Assembly: GCA_001791115.1 (NCBI GenBank) | Contig: MGDZ01000026.1 | Coordinates: forward strand, 1-26,651 | Origin: Candidatus Uhrbacteria bacterium RIFCSPHIGHO2_02_FULL_57_19 | GTDB taxonomy: Bacteria > Patescibacteriota > Patescibacteriia > 2-12-FULL-57-11 | DNA length: 26,651 bases | Direction of reading: 5' to 3' | In this document: piece by piece, positions 5,837-12,779 of the stretch | Position numbering within the stretch: position 1 is the first letter of the stretch | Layout of the letters: each line of letters opens with the position of its first letter | The notes under the pieces: generated by a model | What the model saw: only the letters and a program-made list of their open reading frames with translations | The model's database searches: none | What the model was told of the DNA's origin: nothing | Made by a program: the position numbers and the translations under genes

Positions 5837-6571
5837 TCAGCCATAGAGCCGCTCTTTCGATTTTTTCAAGATTTCAAAGGCCTCGTCAACGCTTTCCACC
5901 AGAGTGATGATTTTCAGCTCTTCCCGGTCGATGGCGTGGTGCTGTTTGTAGACGTGGTTGTAGATCCAGCCGGTGAGCGTCCCCCAAAAATCCTTGCCGA
6001 CGCAGATGATGGGTATGGGCGGCATTTTTTTGGTCTGGATGAGCATCACCAATTCAAAGAACTCGTCCAGGGTACCGAAGCCGCCGGGGAAGAAAACATA
6101 GGCCTGGGCTGAGGCCGAGAGCATCACCTTGCGGGTGAAGAAATAATAGAAGCCGATGGCCTTCTTGACGTAAGGATTGATGCGCTGTTCGCGGGGGAGT
6201 TGGATGTTCAAGCCCACAGATTCGGCTCCGGCGTCATAAGCTCCATGATTGGCCGCTTCCATGATGCCCGGACCGCCGCCGGTGATGATGGTGAAACCTT
6301 CTTTTCCCAGCATCTTGGCCAGGCGGTAGGCGTCCTGACAGTGTTTGTTCTTTTCGGAAAAGCGCGCCGAGCCGAAGAAGGTCACTTCGCGCTTGAGGTC
6401 GGCCAGGAACTGGAAGCCCTCGATGAACTCGGCCATGATACGGAAGATGCGCCAGGAGAAATCCTGACGGAAGTCGTAGGTCAGCGGATGCTGGTTCCGT
6501 TCCGGATACACCGATCGGGCGCCGGGAACGATCACCTTCGTCGCACCTTTTGATTGCGGAATCCTGGCCAT
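5837..6571 (-). CDS. LOG-family (TIGR00730-type) nucleotide 5'-monophosphate phosphoribohydrolase
   Basis: The 244-aa product has the Rossmann-type lysine-decarboxylase-like fold: GGGPGIMEAANHG (98-110) and PGGFGTLDE (162-170), with Arg147 and Glu170 in the positions of the catalytic pair. Family members (LOG/YgdH) cleave nucleoside 5'-monophosphates to base and ribose 5-phosphate and were once labelled lysine decarboxylases. It is cytoplasmic. About 60 N-terminal residues precede the core, longer than minimal LOG proteins. It is the last gene of a minus-strand group with era and the NTP pyrophosphohydrolase; the 64-bp gap to era holds a palindrome copy. Substrate unproven. Confidence 0.88.
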   Translation of the reverse strand: MARIPQSKGATKVIVPGARSVYPERNQHPLTYDFRQDFSWRIFRIMAEFIEGFQFLADLKREVTFFGSARFSEKNKHCQDAYRLAKMLGKEGFTIITGGGPGIMEAANHGAYDAGAESVGLNIQLPREQRINPYVKKAIGFYYFFTRKVMLSASAQAYVFFPGGFGTLDEFFELVMLIQTKKMPPIPIICVGKDFWGTLTGWIYNHVYKQHHAIDREELKIITLVESVDEAFEILKKSKERLYG

Positions 6572-6608
6572 ACTTCAGGGACCTCTGCAAAATTCGCTTT
6601 CGTAACGA

Positions 6609-6628
6609 CCTGCCTTCCGGCAGGCAGG
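6609..6628. repeat. 20-bp palindrome, copy 3 (one-base variant)
   Basis: CCTGCCTTCCGGCAGGCAGG differs at one base from the consensus. It lies between the era stop and the LOG-family start. Confidence 0.85.
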
Positions 6629-6635
6629 AAGTTTA

Positions 6636-7511
6636 TCATTTTGGTTCCGGTCCGGCCAGCCGGTCCATCCAGCGTTCGTCAACCTCAACCCGCAGGTCAA
6701 GGAATATCTTGGTGTCGAGTATCGCCTCCAGCTCCTTGCGGGCCGCCCAGCCGATTTCCTTGATTTTGCGCGCTCCGCTGCCGATGAGCATCTGTTTGTG
6801 TTTCGGATTGGTGGTGAGGATGACGGCTTTGATGTAACGCACCGGAGCTGCACTGCCGGATTTCCGCTCCTCGATCTCCTCGATTTCGACCGCGGTGGAG
6901 TAAGGAATCTCCGCGCCCATCTGGACGAAGACCTTTTCGCGAATGACTTCCGAAAGCCAAAAGCGATGCTCGAGGTTTGAAAACTGGAATTCCGGGTAGT
7001 AGGGGTCGCCTTCGGGAAGACGCTCGAAGACGGCGGAGATAAGATCTTTGAGCGCGCGCTTGCGGAGGGCGGAGATCTCGATGATGAGTCCGAAGCGGTC
7101 GCCGAGATCGCGGTATTCTGAGATGAACGGCGGATTGCGGACGTCGGTTTTGTTGATGGCCAGAATTTTCGGCTGACGGGTCTTTTCGACCATGCGGAGC
7201 AGGATGTGTTCCTCGTTGCCGACGGCGCGGGTCGGATCGGCGACATAGATGATGACGTCAACGCCCGAGAGCGCGGAGCGGGCGGTGTCGTTGAGTTGTT
7301 TGGTGAGCCGGTTATGGGCCTGTTCGAAGACCCCGGGCGTGTCCACGAAGACGATCTGTCCACGGGGGTCGGTGACGATGCCGTGGACCTGGTGGCGCGT
7401 AGTTTGCGGTTTCGGCGAGGTGATGGCCACCTTGGTTCCGACCAAAGCGTTCAAGAGCGTGGATTTCCCGACATTGGAGCGGCCGACGAGAACGGCAAAA
7501 CCTGATTTCAT
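6636..7511 (-). CDS. era: Ribosome-assembly GTPase Era
   Basis: The 291-aa product has the full Era architecture. The GTPase domain shows G1 GRSNVGKS (10-17), G3 DTPG (57-60) and G4 NKTD (120-123). The C-terminal KH domain contains KQMLIGSGARKIKEIGWAARKEL (as a KH GxxG-type loop, about 235-265). Era binds the 3' end of 16S rRNA and assists 30S maturation in the cytoplasm. Length matches the family (about 300). It begins three bases after the upstream pyrophosphohydrolase stop, so the two are co-transcribed. Confidence 0.97.
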   Translation of the reverse strand: MKSGFAVLVGRSNVGKSTLLNALVGTKVAITSPKPQTTRHQVHGIVTDPRGQIVFVDTPGVFEQAHNRLTKQLNDTARSALSGVDVIIYVADPTRAVGNEEHILLRMVEKTRQPKILAINKTDVRNPPFISEYRDLGDRFGLIIEISALRKRALKDLISAVFERLPEGDPYYPEFQFSNLEHRFWLSEVIREKVFVQMGAEIPYSTAVEIEEIEERKSGSAAPVRYIKAVILTTNPKHKQMLIGSGARKIKEIGWAARKELEAILDTKIFLDLRVEVDERWMDRLAGPEPK

Positions 7512-7514
7512 AGA

Positions 7515-7850
7515 TTACGCGTCGGGTTCGGTGACCGCAGTGAGTAAGAGTCGTTTGTCGAAGCCGCCGCGTTCGGCGCGCTTGGCAATGCGGACGCGCT
7601 CCAGATCTTCCTCGCTGATACCGAAGGCGATGAGTATGGCCCTGCACACTTCTTTGACGTCGGCCAGTTCATCGACGAATTTTTCTGATCCGGCGTGGGC
7701 CAGTTCCTGGGCCTCCTCGACGAGTTTGAGAAGCAGGCGCCGTTTGTATTCCGGGACGTCGAGCACGCTGGTCTCGGCGGCCTTGTCTTGTCTGGCCAGC
7801 ACCTCGGGTATTTTGTCGCGGATGAGTTTGTTGTAAGGAGTTTTTGTCAT
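7515..7850 (-). CDS. MazG-like NTP pyrophosphohydrolase
   Basis: The 111-aa product begins MTKTPYNKLIRDKIPEVL, the hallmark N-terminus of a small all-alpha NTP pyrophosphatase family related to MazG and HisE. Acidic Mg-binding residues appear as EEAQE (45-49) and DELAD (60-64). Such enzymes hydrolyse (often damaged or surplus) nucleoside triphosphates to monophosphate and PPi; the substrate cannot be read from sequence. An in-frame GTG at 7856 would add two residues; ATG at 7850 keeps the conserved start. First gene of the minus-strand group leading to era and the LOG-family gene. Confidence 0.85.
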   Translation of the reverse strand: MTKTPYNKLIRDKIPEVLARQDKAAETSVLDVPEYKRRLLLKLVEEAQELAHAGSEKFVDELADVKEVCRAILIAFGISEEDLERVRIAKRAERGGFDKRLLLTAVTEPDA

Positions 7851-7892
7851 AGTCACTTAGTGTCAGGTGTGAGTCTACCATGTCCTGTTCGG

Positions 7893-7921
7893 TTGTCGAA
7901 AGGTCCGGTTTTTGCTATCGT
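7893..7921 (+). promoter_or_regulatory. Promoter of glycosyltransferase gene (leaderless)
   Basis: TTGTCG (7893-7898), 17-bp spacer, TATCGT (7916-7921). The ATG at 7930 is eight bases beyond the -10, where transcription should begin. Confidence 0.6.
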
Positions 7922-7929
7922 AAGGTTAG

Positions 7930-8682
7930 ATGCTTTCGATCATCATCCCCACATATAACGAGGAGGACTTCCTGCCGGCGCTGCTTAAATCCCTCGAAAA
8001 CCAGACCTACCGAGATTTTGAGGTGATCGTGGCCGACGCCAAGTCAACGGATCAGACCAGGGAGATTGCCGTTGCCTACGGCTGTCAGGTCGTGGAAGGC
8101 GGACCTCCGGCAATGGGCAGGAATCACGGAGCCGCCGCGGCCAGCGGAGAGACGCTTCTCTTTTTGGACGCGGATGTCATCCTGCCGGACAAGAGTTTTC
8201 TGTCGGATGTGCTCCGGGAGTTTAGGGGCCGTCGGCTGGAGGTGGCTACTTGCCGCATAGATCCGATGACCGACGACCCCCGCGACCGTTTTTTCCATTG
8301 GGTTTTCAATGTTTTCGTCACCAGCAGCCAGTGGCTGTTTCCCCACGCGCCGGGATTTTTTATTCTCATCAGGAAGTCGGTTTTTGAGGCGATTCGGGGG
8401 TTTGACGAAAAGATCATGCTGGCCGAGGACCACGATCTGACAACCAGAGCCGCTGACATCGGCCGTTTCCGGATTCTGCGTTCGCGGACGCTGCCGGTTT
8501 CAGTGAGAAGGTTTGAGCGCGACGGGCGATTCAACGTGATTGCCAAGTACGTGCTGGCCGAACTTTACATGAGAACTTTCGGACCGGTGTACACCGATTT
8601 GTTCCGCTACCGGTTCGGATACAGGAAGGGGGTTTATAATCATCGGCGGAGGATCAGGGAATCAGTCAGGCGTTTTTTTTGA
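7930..8682 (+). CDS. Family 2 glycosyltransferase
   Basis: The 250-aa product opens with the GT-A nucleotide-sugar fold, LSIIIPTYNEEDFLP (2-16) and VIVADAKSTDQT (33-44), and carries the DxD-type metal site in LFLDADV (77-83). AEDHDL (near 165) matches the acceptor-site acidic motif of GT2 enzymes. No membrane segment is evident, although FFHWVFNVF is hydrophobic. It transfers sugars from nucleotide donors, probably for envelope glycans or glycoproteins; donor and acceptor are unknown. Followed by an envelope protein and murJ on the same strand. Confidence 0.9.
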   Translation: MLSIIIPTYNEEDFLPALLKSLENQTYRDFEVIVADAKSTDQTREIAVAYGCQVVEGGPPAMGRNHGAAAASGETLLFLDADVILPDKSFLSDVLREFRGRRLEVATCRIDPMTDDPRDRFFHWVFNVFVTSSQWLFPHAPGFFILIRKSVFEAIRGFDEKIMLAEDHDLTTRAADIGRFRILRSRTLPVSVRRFERDGRFNVIAKYVLAELYMRTFGPVYTDLFRYRFGYRKGVYNHRRRIRESVRRFF

Positions 8683-8702
8683 GGTTCGTAGTTAGCTTGT
8701 CG

Positions 8703-8722
8703 CCTGCCTGTCGGCAGGCAGG
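8703..8722. repeat. 20-bp palindrome, copy 4 (one-base variant)
   Basis: CCTGCCTGTCGGCAGGCAGG, one mismatch. Its right end, AGGCAGG, lies four bases before the ATG of the PKD protein and could act as a Shine-Dalgarno sequence. Confidence 0.85.
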
Positions 8723-8726
8723 AACT

Positions 8727-9920
8727 ATGAAAAAAAGTTTTCTCAGTTTTCTGACGGCGCTTTTTGTCAGCGTATTATTGGCACTGCCGGCCGGGGCCCA
8801 GCAGATTCAGTACGACTTGGGCATTCGCACCTCGGATATCTTTTTTTCCAGGCCCGCCGATCAGCTGATTGCTGGAGAGTCGGTTCGTGTCTACGGTCGG
8901 ATCCATAATGAGGGGACAGCCGACGTCTTCGGCTTCCTTAGTTTTTTTCAATCCGAGCAAATCATCGGCGACTCGCAGGTAGTATCGGTTAGGGCCAGCG
9001 GGGCTGAGGAGGAGGCCTGGGTGGATTTCGTCGTTCCTCAGACGGCCTTCAACATCCGGGCCGAAATCCGCGGCACCAGTCCGCAGGATCAGAATCCGGC
9101 AAATGACGTCGCCGTTTCATCGATGTATACCCCCATAGTTGACGCCGACGGCGACGGGGTGGCCGATCCGCAAGACAATTGTCCGTCTGTCGTCAATGCC
9201 AATCAGCTGGATACCGACGGTGATGGACAAGGGGACGCTTGCGATGCCGATGATGACAATGACGGGATTCCTGACGCCTCTGAAGGGGCTCAGGGGACCA
9301 GTCCGACTAATCCTGACTCGGACGGCGACGGGGTGGCTGACGGCCAGGATCTCTATCCGACTGATCCGACCAGATCCTCGGCTCCGCCGCCCCCGCCCCC
9401 ACCACCTCCGCCGGCTGAACAGCCGTCTTCCCCAGAGCCAGCGGCTGAACCCCCGGCCGAACAATCGCCGGCCGTAAATGTCCCTGCGGAAATTCCTGCC
9501 CCGGCGGCGACAACTGCCGAGGAAACTCCCAAGATCGAGGAAAGCGCCTTCCGTATCACCGTTCCGGCCATTGCCTCGGTTCTCTACCGCCGCAAGGCCT
9601 GGAATGTCTACGAATTCGAGGCCACTTCGCTCGAGGGGGTGGGGGACATTACCGTTCTCTGGCGTTTCGGCGACGATGAGACCTCGGCCGAACGCAAAAT
9701 AACCCACCGCTATCGCCGTCCGGGCAAATATCTGGTAACGCTCGAGGTGACCGACACCTCCGGCACATCAGCCAGAGACCAAGTGAAGATTGCTATTTCT
9801 TTCTTCAACCCCGAAAATCCGACTTTGTGGATTTTGGTGGGGGCGATTGTTGCCTTGGGACTCGGGGCCATCGTTACGGCGCGAGTTTTGGAGAAACGAA
9901 AGGCGAAAGGAAGTCTGTAA
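8727..9920 (+). CDS. Membrane-anchored PKD/TSP3-repeat surface protein
   Basis: The 397-aa product is exported and anchored at its C-terminus. In order: signal peptide (1-24, PAGA/QQ), a beta-sandwich resembling CARDB (about 28-130), thrombospondin type 3-like Ca-binding repeats (about 138-212, with DADGDGVAD, DTDGDGQGD, DADDDNDGIPD, DSDGDGVAD), a Pro-rich linker with ten consecutive prolines (220-262), a PKD domain (about 277-358, WRFGDDETS and HRYRRPGKYLVTLEV), a membrane segment (366-385) and a basic tail (LEKRKAKGSL). The layout suggests an extracellular stalk for adhesion or display. It follows the glycosyltransferase and precedes murJ by 13 bases. Confidence 0.88.
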   Translation: MKKSFLSFLTALFVSVLLALPAGAQQIQYDLGIRTSDIFFSRPADQLIAGESVRVYGRIHNEGTADVFGFLSFFQSEQIIGDSQVVSVRASGAEEEAWVDFVVPQTAFNIRAEIRGTSPQDQNPANDVAVSSMYTPIVDADGDGVADPQDNCPSVVNANQLDTDGDGQGDACDADDDNDGIPDASEGAQGTSPTNPDSDGDGVADGQDLYPTDPTRSSAPPPPPPPPPPAEQPSSPEPAAEPPAEQSPAVNVPAEIPAPAATTAEETPKIEESAFRITVPAIASVLYRRKAWNVYEFEATSLEGVGDITVLWRFGDDETSAERKITHRYRRPGKYLVTLEVTDTSGTSARDQVKIAISFFNPENPTLWILVGAIVALGLGAIVTARVLEKRKAKGSL

Positions 9921-9933
9921 AAACGATGCGGCC

Positions 9934-11628
9934 ATGCTCAAGATTTTGTCCGCTGAGCAGAAGACCATCACTGCGGCGGCGCTCCTTATTGGGGCGTCGT
10001 CTTTGCTGTCGCGTCTGCTCGGGGTTGTCCGCGAACGCTTGCTGGTCGGAACCTTTGGAGTGGGGGATACCCTCGACGCGTACTACGCGGCCTTTCAGAT
10101 TCCCAATTTTTTATTCAACCTGCTCATTTTGGGAACGTTGTCAGCGGCCTTCATACCCGTGTTCACTGTTTATCTTGAGGAAAAGCGGAATGAGGCCTGG
10201 AGGATCGCCGCCTCGGTTCTGAACATCACCATTCTGGTGATGGGCGGGTTGTCGGTCGTTCTCTACGCCGCGACCCCAGGGCTCGTGCGCCTGGTGGCCC
10301 CCGGATTCGACGGCGAAAAGCTCGAACTTGCCAGCGACCTCACGCGTCTCATGCTGCTCTCGCCGTTTTTATTCTCGATCTCCGCGGTTTTTGGCGGAAT
10401 TCTGACTTCGTTCCGGCGATTTTTGGTACTGTCCCTGGCGCCGCTTCTCTACAACGCCTCGATTATCGGCGGGATCGTTTTTCTCGCGCCGCGCTACGGG
10501 ATTCACGGCGTGGCGTTGGGCGTTGTTGTTGGCGCTGGCCTGCACGCGCTTGTCCAGATTCCAGTGGCCGCCTCCCTGGGTTTCAGATTCAAGATGGCGC
10601 TCGATTTCACGCATCGCGGCGTGCGGGAGATCGGTCGCCTTTTTCTTCCCCGAATTTTTGGCATTGACATCACCCAGATATCGCTTTTGGTCGGAACGAT
10701 CATCGGCTCGACGCTGGCGGTCGGATCGGTTGCCTTGTTCAATCTCGCGACTAACATCGAAATGGTCGCACTCGGCGTGTTCGGCATTCCCTTTGCCGTG
10801 GCTGCTTTTCCGGCGCTTTCCGCGGCCGCGGCGCGGAAGTCCAAAAGCGACTTTCTGCAGGCCTTTTCCTCCACAGCCCGCCAGATTCTTTTCTTTCTTC
10901 TGCCGATCTCGGCCATGACCGTGGTTCTAAGGGCTCAAGTTGTCCGGCTGATCATCGGCACTAGGCAGATATCCTGGGATGATACGCGTCTCGCGGCCGC
11001 GGCGCTGGCTCTCTTCGCGCTCACCCTCGTTTTTCAGGGGCTGACGCCGCTCCTCTCGCGGTCGTTCTACGCCTTGAAGAACACCTGGACACCGGTGGCT
11101 GTCTCGGGAGTCTCGATGATCGCCAACGTCGCCGCCGCTTACGGATTCCTGGGATGGCTGGCGCGCGACCTGCCTGCCGGCAGGCAGGCGGTCGAGCCGG
11201 TGACAGCGCTTCAGGGTCTTCTTCGGCTGCAGGGGATCGCCGATATCCGCATGCTGGCGCTTCCACTGGCCTTTTCTGTGGCGGCCTTGGTCCAGGCGAT
11301 CGTCTTGGCTTTCATCCTTCGCCGGAAGATGAAGCATTTCGACGGCTGGCGCATCGCTGTCGCTTTCGTCAAAATCGGTGCCTCATCCTTGTTCGCCGCC
11401 TTGGCCACCTATGCCGGCCTGTATGTCGCCGAAGGATTGGCTTCGGACCGCACCTTCATGGGACTGCTCTACCAGACAACCGTCGCTGCGGCCATCGGCA
11501 TCTTCGCCTTCTTCGGCATCTCGCTTTTCCTCCGCACCGAGGAGACGGCCGTCTTTCTCTCATCCCTTCGCCGCAAACTCTTCCGCCTCCCCAAACCCCT
11601 CGGCATCACCGAGACGGAGGAGTTGTAG
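9934..11628 (+). CDS. murJ: Lipid II flippase MurJ (MVN family)
   Basis: The 564-aa integral membrane protein has the MurJ/MviN signature near its start (AALLIGASSLLSRLLGVVRERLLVGTFG ... DAYYAAFQIPNFLFNLL) and about 14 hydrophobic segments. MurJ moves lipid II, the peptidoglycan precursor, across the cytoplasmic membrane. The ATG at 9934 is chosen because it places the conserved first helix at the N-terminus. Residues about 412-419 (DLPAGRQA) are encoded by a perfect copy of the 20-bp palindrome at 11169-11188, which keeps the frame and falls in a loop between membrane helices. The tail is longer than many homologues. Confidence 0.93.
   Translation: MLKILSAEQKTITAAALLIGASSLLSRLLGVVRERLLVGTFGVGDTLDAYYAAFQIPNFLFNLLILGTLSAAFIPVFTVYLEEKRNEAWRIAASVLNITILVMGGLSVVLYAATPGLVRLVAPGFDGEKLELASDLTRLMLLSPFLFSISAVFGGILTSFRRFLVLSLAPLLYNASIIGGIVFLAPRYGIHGVALGVVVGAGLHALVQIPVAASLGFRFKMALDFTHRGVREIGRLFLPRIFGIDITQISLLVGTIIGSTLAVGSVALFNLATNIEMVALGVFGIPFAVAAFPALSAAAARKSKSDFLQAFSSTARQILFFLLPISAMTVVLRAQVVRLIIGTRQISWDDTRLAAAALALFALTLVFQGLTPLLSRSFYALKNTWTPVAVSGVSMIANVAAAYGFLGWLARDLPAGRQAVEPVTALQGLLRLQGIADIRMLALPLAFSVAALVQAIVLAFILRRKMKHFDGWRIAVAFVKIGASSLFAALATYAGLYVAEGLASDRTFMGLLYQTTVAAAIGIFAFFGISLFLRTEETAVFLSSLRRKLFRLPKPLGITETEEL
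11169..11188. repeat. 20-bp palindrome, copy 5 (inside murJ)
   Basis: Exact CCTGCCTGCCGGCAGGCAGG within the murJ reading frame, contributing the peptide LPAGRQ without a stop or frameshift. Confidence 0.9.
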
Positions 11629-11635
11629 GGTTCCC

Positions 11636-11664
11636 TTGACATCATCATCGAATTGCACTAGGGT
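11636..11664 (+). promoter_or_regulatory. Sigma-70-type promoter of WG-like repeat gene
   Basis: TTGACA (11636-11641), 17-bp spacer, TAGGGT (11659-11664), directly after the murJ stop. The transcript would have a leader of about 30 nt ending in GGGAGA. Confidence 0.65.
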
Positions 11665-11701
11665 CACCACTCCGCGATCGCACCAGAACCTCACGGGAGA
11701 C

Positions 11702-12499
11702 ATGATGACACAGGAATCGGTCGTGGTATGGAATGAGCAGGCCATCGGGCGAATCCTCGCGTGTGATGAGTTTCGCAGCCTCTCGCTCGCGGGAAGCAAA
11801 CCGCTCTACGCCGCGCGAATGGGAAATGAGTGGAGAGTCGTCTTTGCCGAGGAACGCTCGCCTGCCTACGAATTCGTTGATGAGATCATCTTCGATGGAC
11901 GGCAGGTGCTGTTCCGCGCCGCGCGGGATTGTGGTCGGGTCGTCGTCCGCGGTGATCACGAGGGAAGACTCTACGACGACGTGAAAGAGCTGTATCTCTT
12001 CGAAGGCGAACCGTTCTACGTCGCCACGCGCGGGTCAAGCTGTTTCACTGTTCATGGGAGAGATGAGGGTCCTCGTTTCCGAACGGAAGTAGAGTTGTAT
12101 CGTGAGAACAGCGGTCTTCTTGATCAGGTCAGAGTTCAGCACGAACTGGAGCTGCACGGACAAGACAGGACAGAACCAGTGCGGCGACGAGGTCCGGAGG
12201 CGGGTGAGTTCATTCACGTCCTCGAGCATCCGTTTTTCGCAGAGGATCGCAACGGAAAACTGTTCGTCGCGTGGGGGGAGGGTGAGCCGGCGTTCTTTGA
12301 TGATGTGAGCGACCTCGTTGGCGCGGGAGACAAACCGCTCTACCGAGCGAGGCGCGGAAGTGAGGAGATGGTCGTCTGGGGTGCCGATCAGTCGAAACCC
12401 TACGACCAGATCTTCTCGCTCCACGTCGAGGGCGCTCACATCATCTTCGGCACACGGCAAGAGAGAAATCTCTATCGCGTGAGTCGAAGGATTCTCTAA
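11702..12499 (+). CDS. WG-like repeat protein of unknown function
   Basis: The 265-aa product contains about six degenerate repeats of roughly 35-45 residues with the pattern 'G.KPLY.A.RG.E..VVWG.....YD.I..L' (for example GDKPLYRARRGSEEMVVWG near 212-230 and GSKPLYAARMGNEWRVVF near 34-51). This resembles the WG/KWG repeat proteins, thought to form beta-rich scaffolds. No signal peptide or membrane segment, so it is probably cytoplasmic. GGGAGA precedes two tandem ATGs (11702, 11705); 11705 has the better spacing, so the start is uncertain by one codon. It forms a single-gene unit with its own promoter and terminator. Function unknown. Confidence 0.75.
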   Translation: MMTQESVVVWNEQAIGRILACDEFRSLSLAGSKPLYAARMGNEWRVVFAEERSPAYEFVDEIIFDGRQVLFRAARDCGRVVVRGDHEGRLYDDVKELYLFEGEPFYVATRGSSCFTVHGRDEGPRFRTEVELYRENSGLLDQVRVQHELELHGQDRTEPVRRRGPEAGEFIHVLEHPFFAEDRNGKLFVAWGEGEPAFFDDVSDLVGAGDKPLYRARRGSEEMVVWGADQSKPYDQIFSLHVEGAHIIFGTRQERNLYRVSRRIL

Positions 12500-12504
12500 G
12501 AACG

Positions 12505-12531
12505 AGCCCGAACCGTCGGGCTTCTTTTTTT
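12505..12531 (+). terminator. Rho-independent terminator
   Basis: Perfect 7-bp stem AGCCCGA/TCGGGCT with loop ACCG (12505-12522), then TCTTTTTTTAT. Ends the WG-like repeat unit. Confidence 0.92.
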
Positions 12532-12544
12532 ATCGAGAAACGGA

Positions 12545-12550
12545 TACAAT
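12545..12550 (+). promoter_or_regulatory. -10 element upstream of duplicated lepA start
   Basis: TACAAT ends ten bases before the ATG at 12561, the same spacing seen at other leaderless starts in the window. The -35 region is weak (TTCTTT, inside the preceding T-run). It probably is the native lepA promoter. Confidence 0.5.
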
Positions 12551-12560
12551 CGCATTCATC

Positions 12561-12722
12561 ATGGACCAATCACGCATTCGCAACTTTTGCATCATCGCGC
12601 ATATCTCTCTCGCCGCTCGCGACTTGCGCGCTCGCGGCTCTCTAAAACCCCTCGGTTTTAGTATTTCCGCCACGGGAAACTCCCGTTTCCCGACCCCTTC
12701 CCGATCGATATGGGCAAAATAA
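12561..12722 (+). CDS. Upstream ORF repeating the LepA N-terminus (53 aa)
   Basis: The frame starts MDQSRIRNFCIIAHI, matching the downstream LepA start MEQSKIRNFCIIAHI at 13 of 15 residues with two conservative changes, but almost every codon differs at its third base. After residue 15 it enters an unrelated hairpin-rich stretch and runs open to TAA at 12720-12722, one base before the lepA ATG. It is best read as the original lepA 5' end cut off by an insertion after codon 15. Its close stop/start spacing could couple its translation to that of lepA. Whether the peptide itself has a role is unknown. Confidence 0.6.
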   Translation: MDQSRIRNFCIIAHISLAARDLRARGSLKPLGFSISATGNSRFPTPSRSIWAK

Positions 12723-12768
12723 TATGGAACAGTCCAAAATAAGAAATTTCTGCATTATTGCCCATATC
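12606..12768. mobile_element. Hairpin-rich insert within lepA 5' end
   Basis: About 163 bp lies between two copies of CATATC (12600-12605 and 12763-12768) that mark the same LepA codons. It contains repeated CGCTCGCG text (12606-12640), two tetraloop hairpins with 8-bp stems (12642-12661, CTAAAACC/GGTTTTAG; 12673-12692, CGGGAAAC/GTTTCCCG), a long inverted repeat and a replacement lepA 5' end with AT-richer codons. It encodes no protein of its own. An element that restores the gene it enters is a known strategy (ICEs in prfC); applying it here is inference, and strain mixing in assembly is an alternative. Confidence 0.45.
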
Positions 12769-12779
12769 GATCACGGGAA
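12698..12779. repeat. Long inverted repeat around the lepA start codon
   Basis: Left arm 12698-12723 and right arm 12754-12779 pair over about 24 bases in three blocks (6, 14 and 4 bp) with two 2-nt bulges. The 14-bp core is ATCGATATGGGCAA / TTGCCCATATCGAT. The lepA ATG (12724) is the first triplet of the 30-nt loop. Confidence 0.8.

Noticed and set aside
9790..9933. 48-residue N-terminal extension of MurJ
   Set aside because: It overlaps the end of the PKD protein in another frame and precedes the conserved MurJ first helix without similarity.
12561..12722. Amino-acid-sensing attenuator leader for lepA
   Set aside because: The peptide has no run of one amino acid and there is no terminator with a U-tract before lepA; similarity to the LepA N-terminus is the better explanation.
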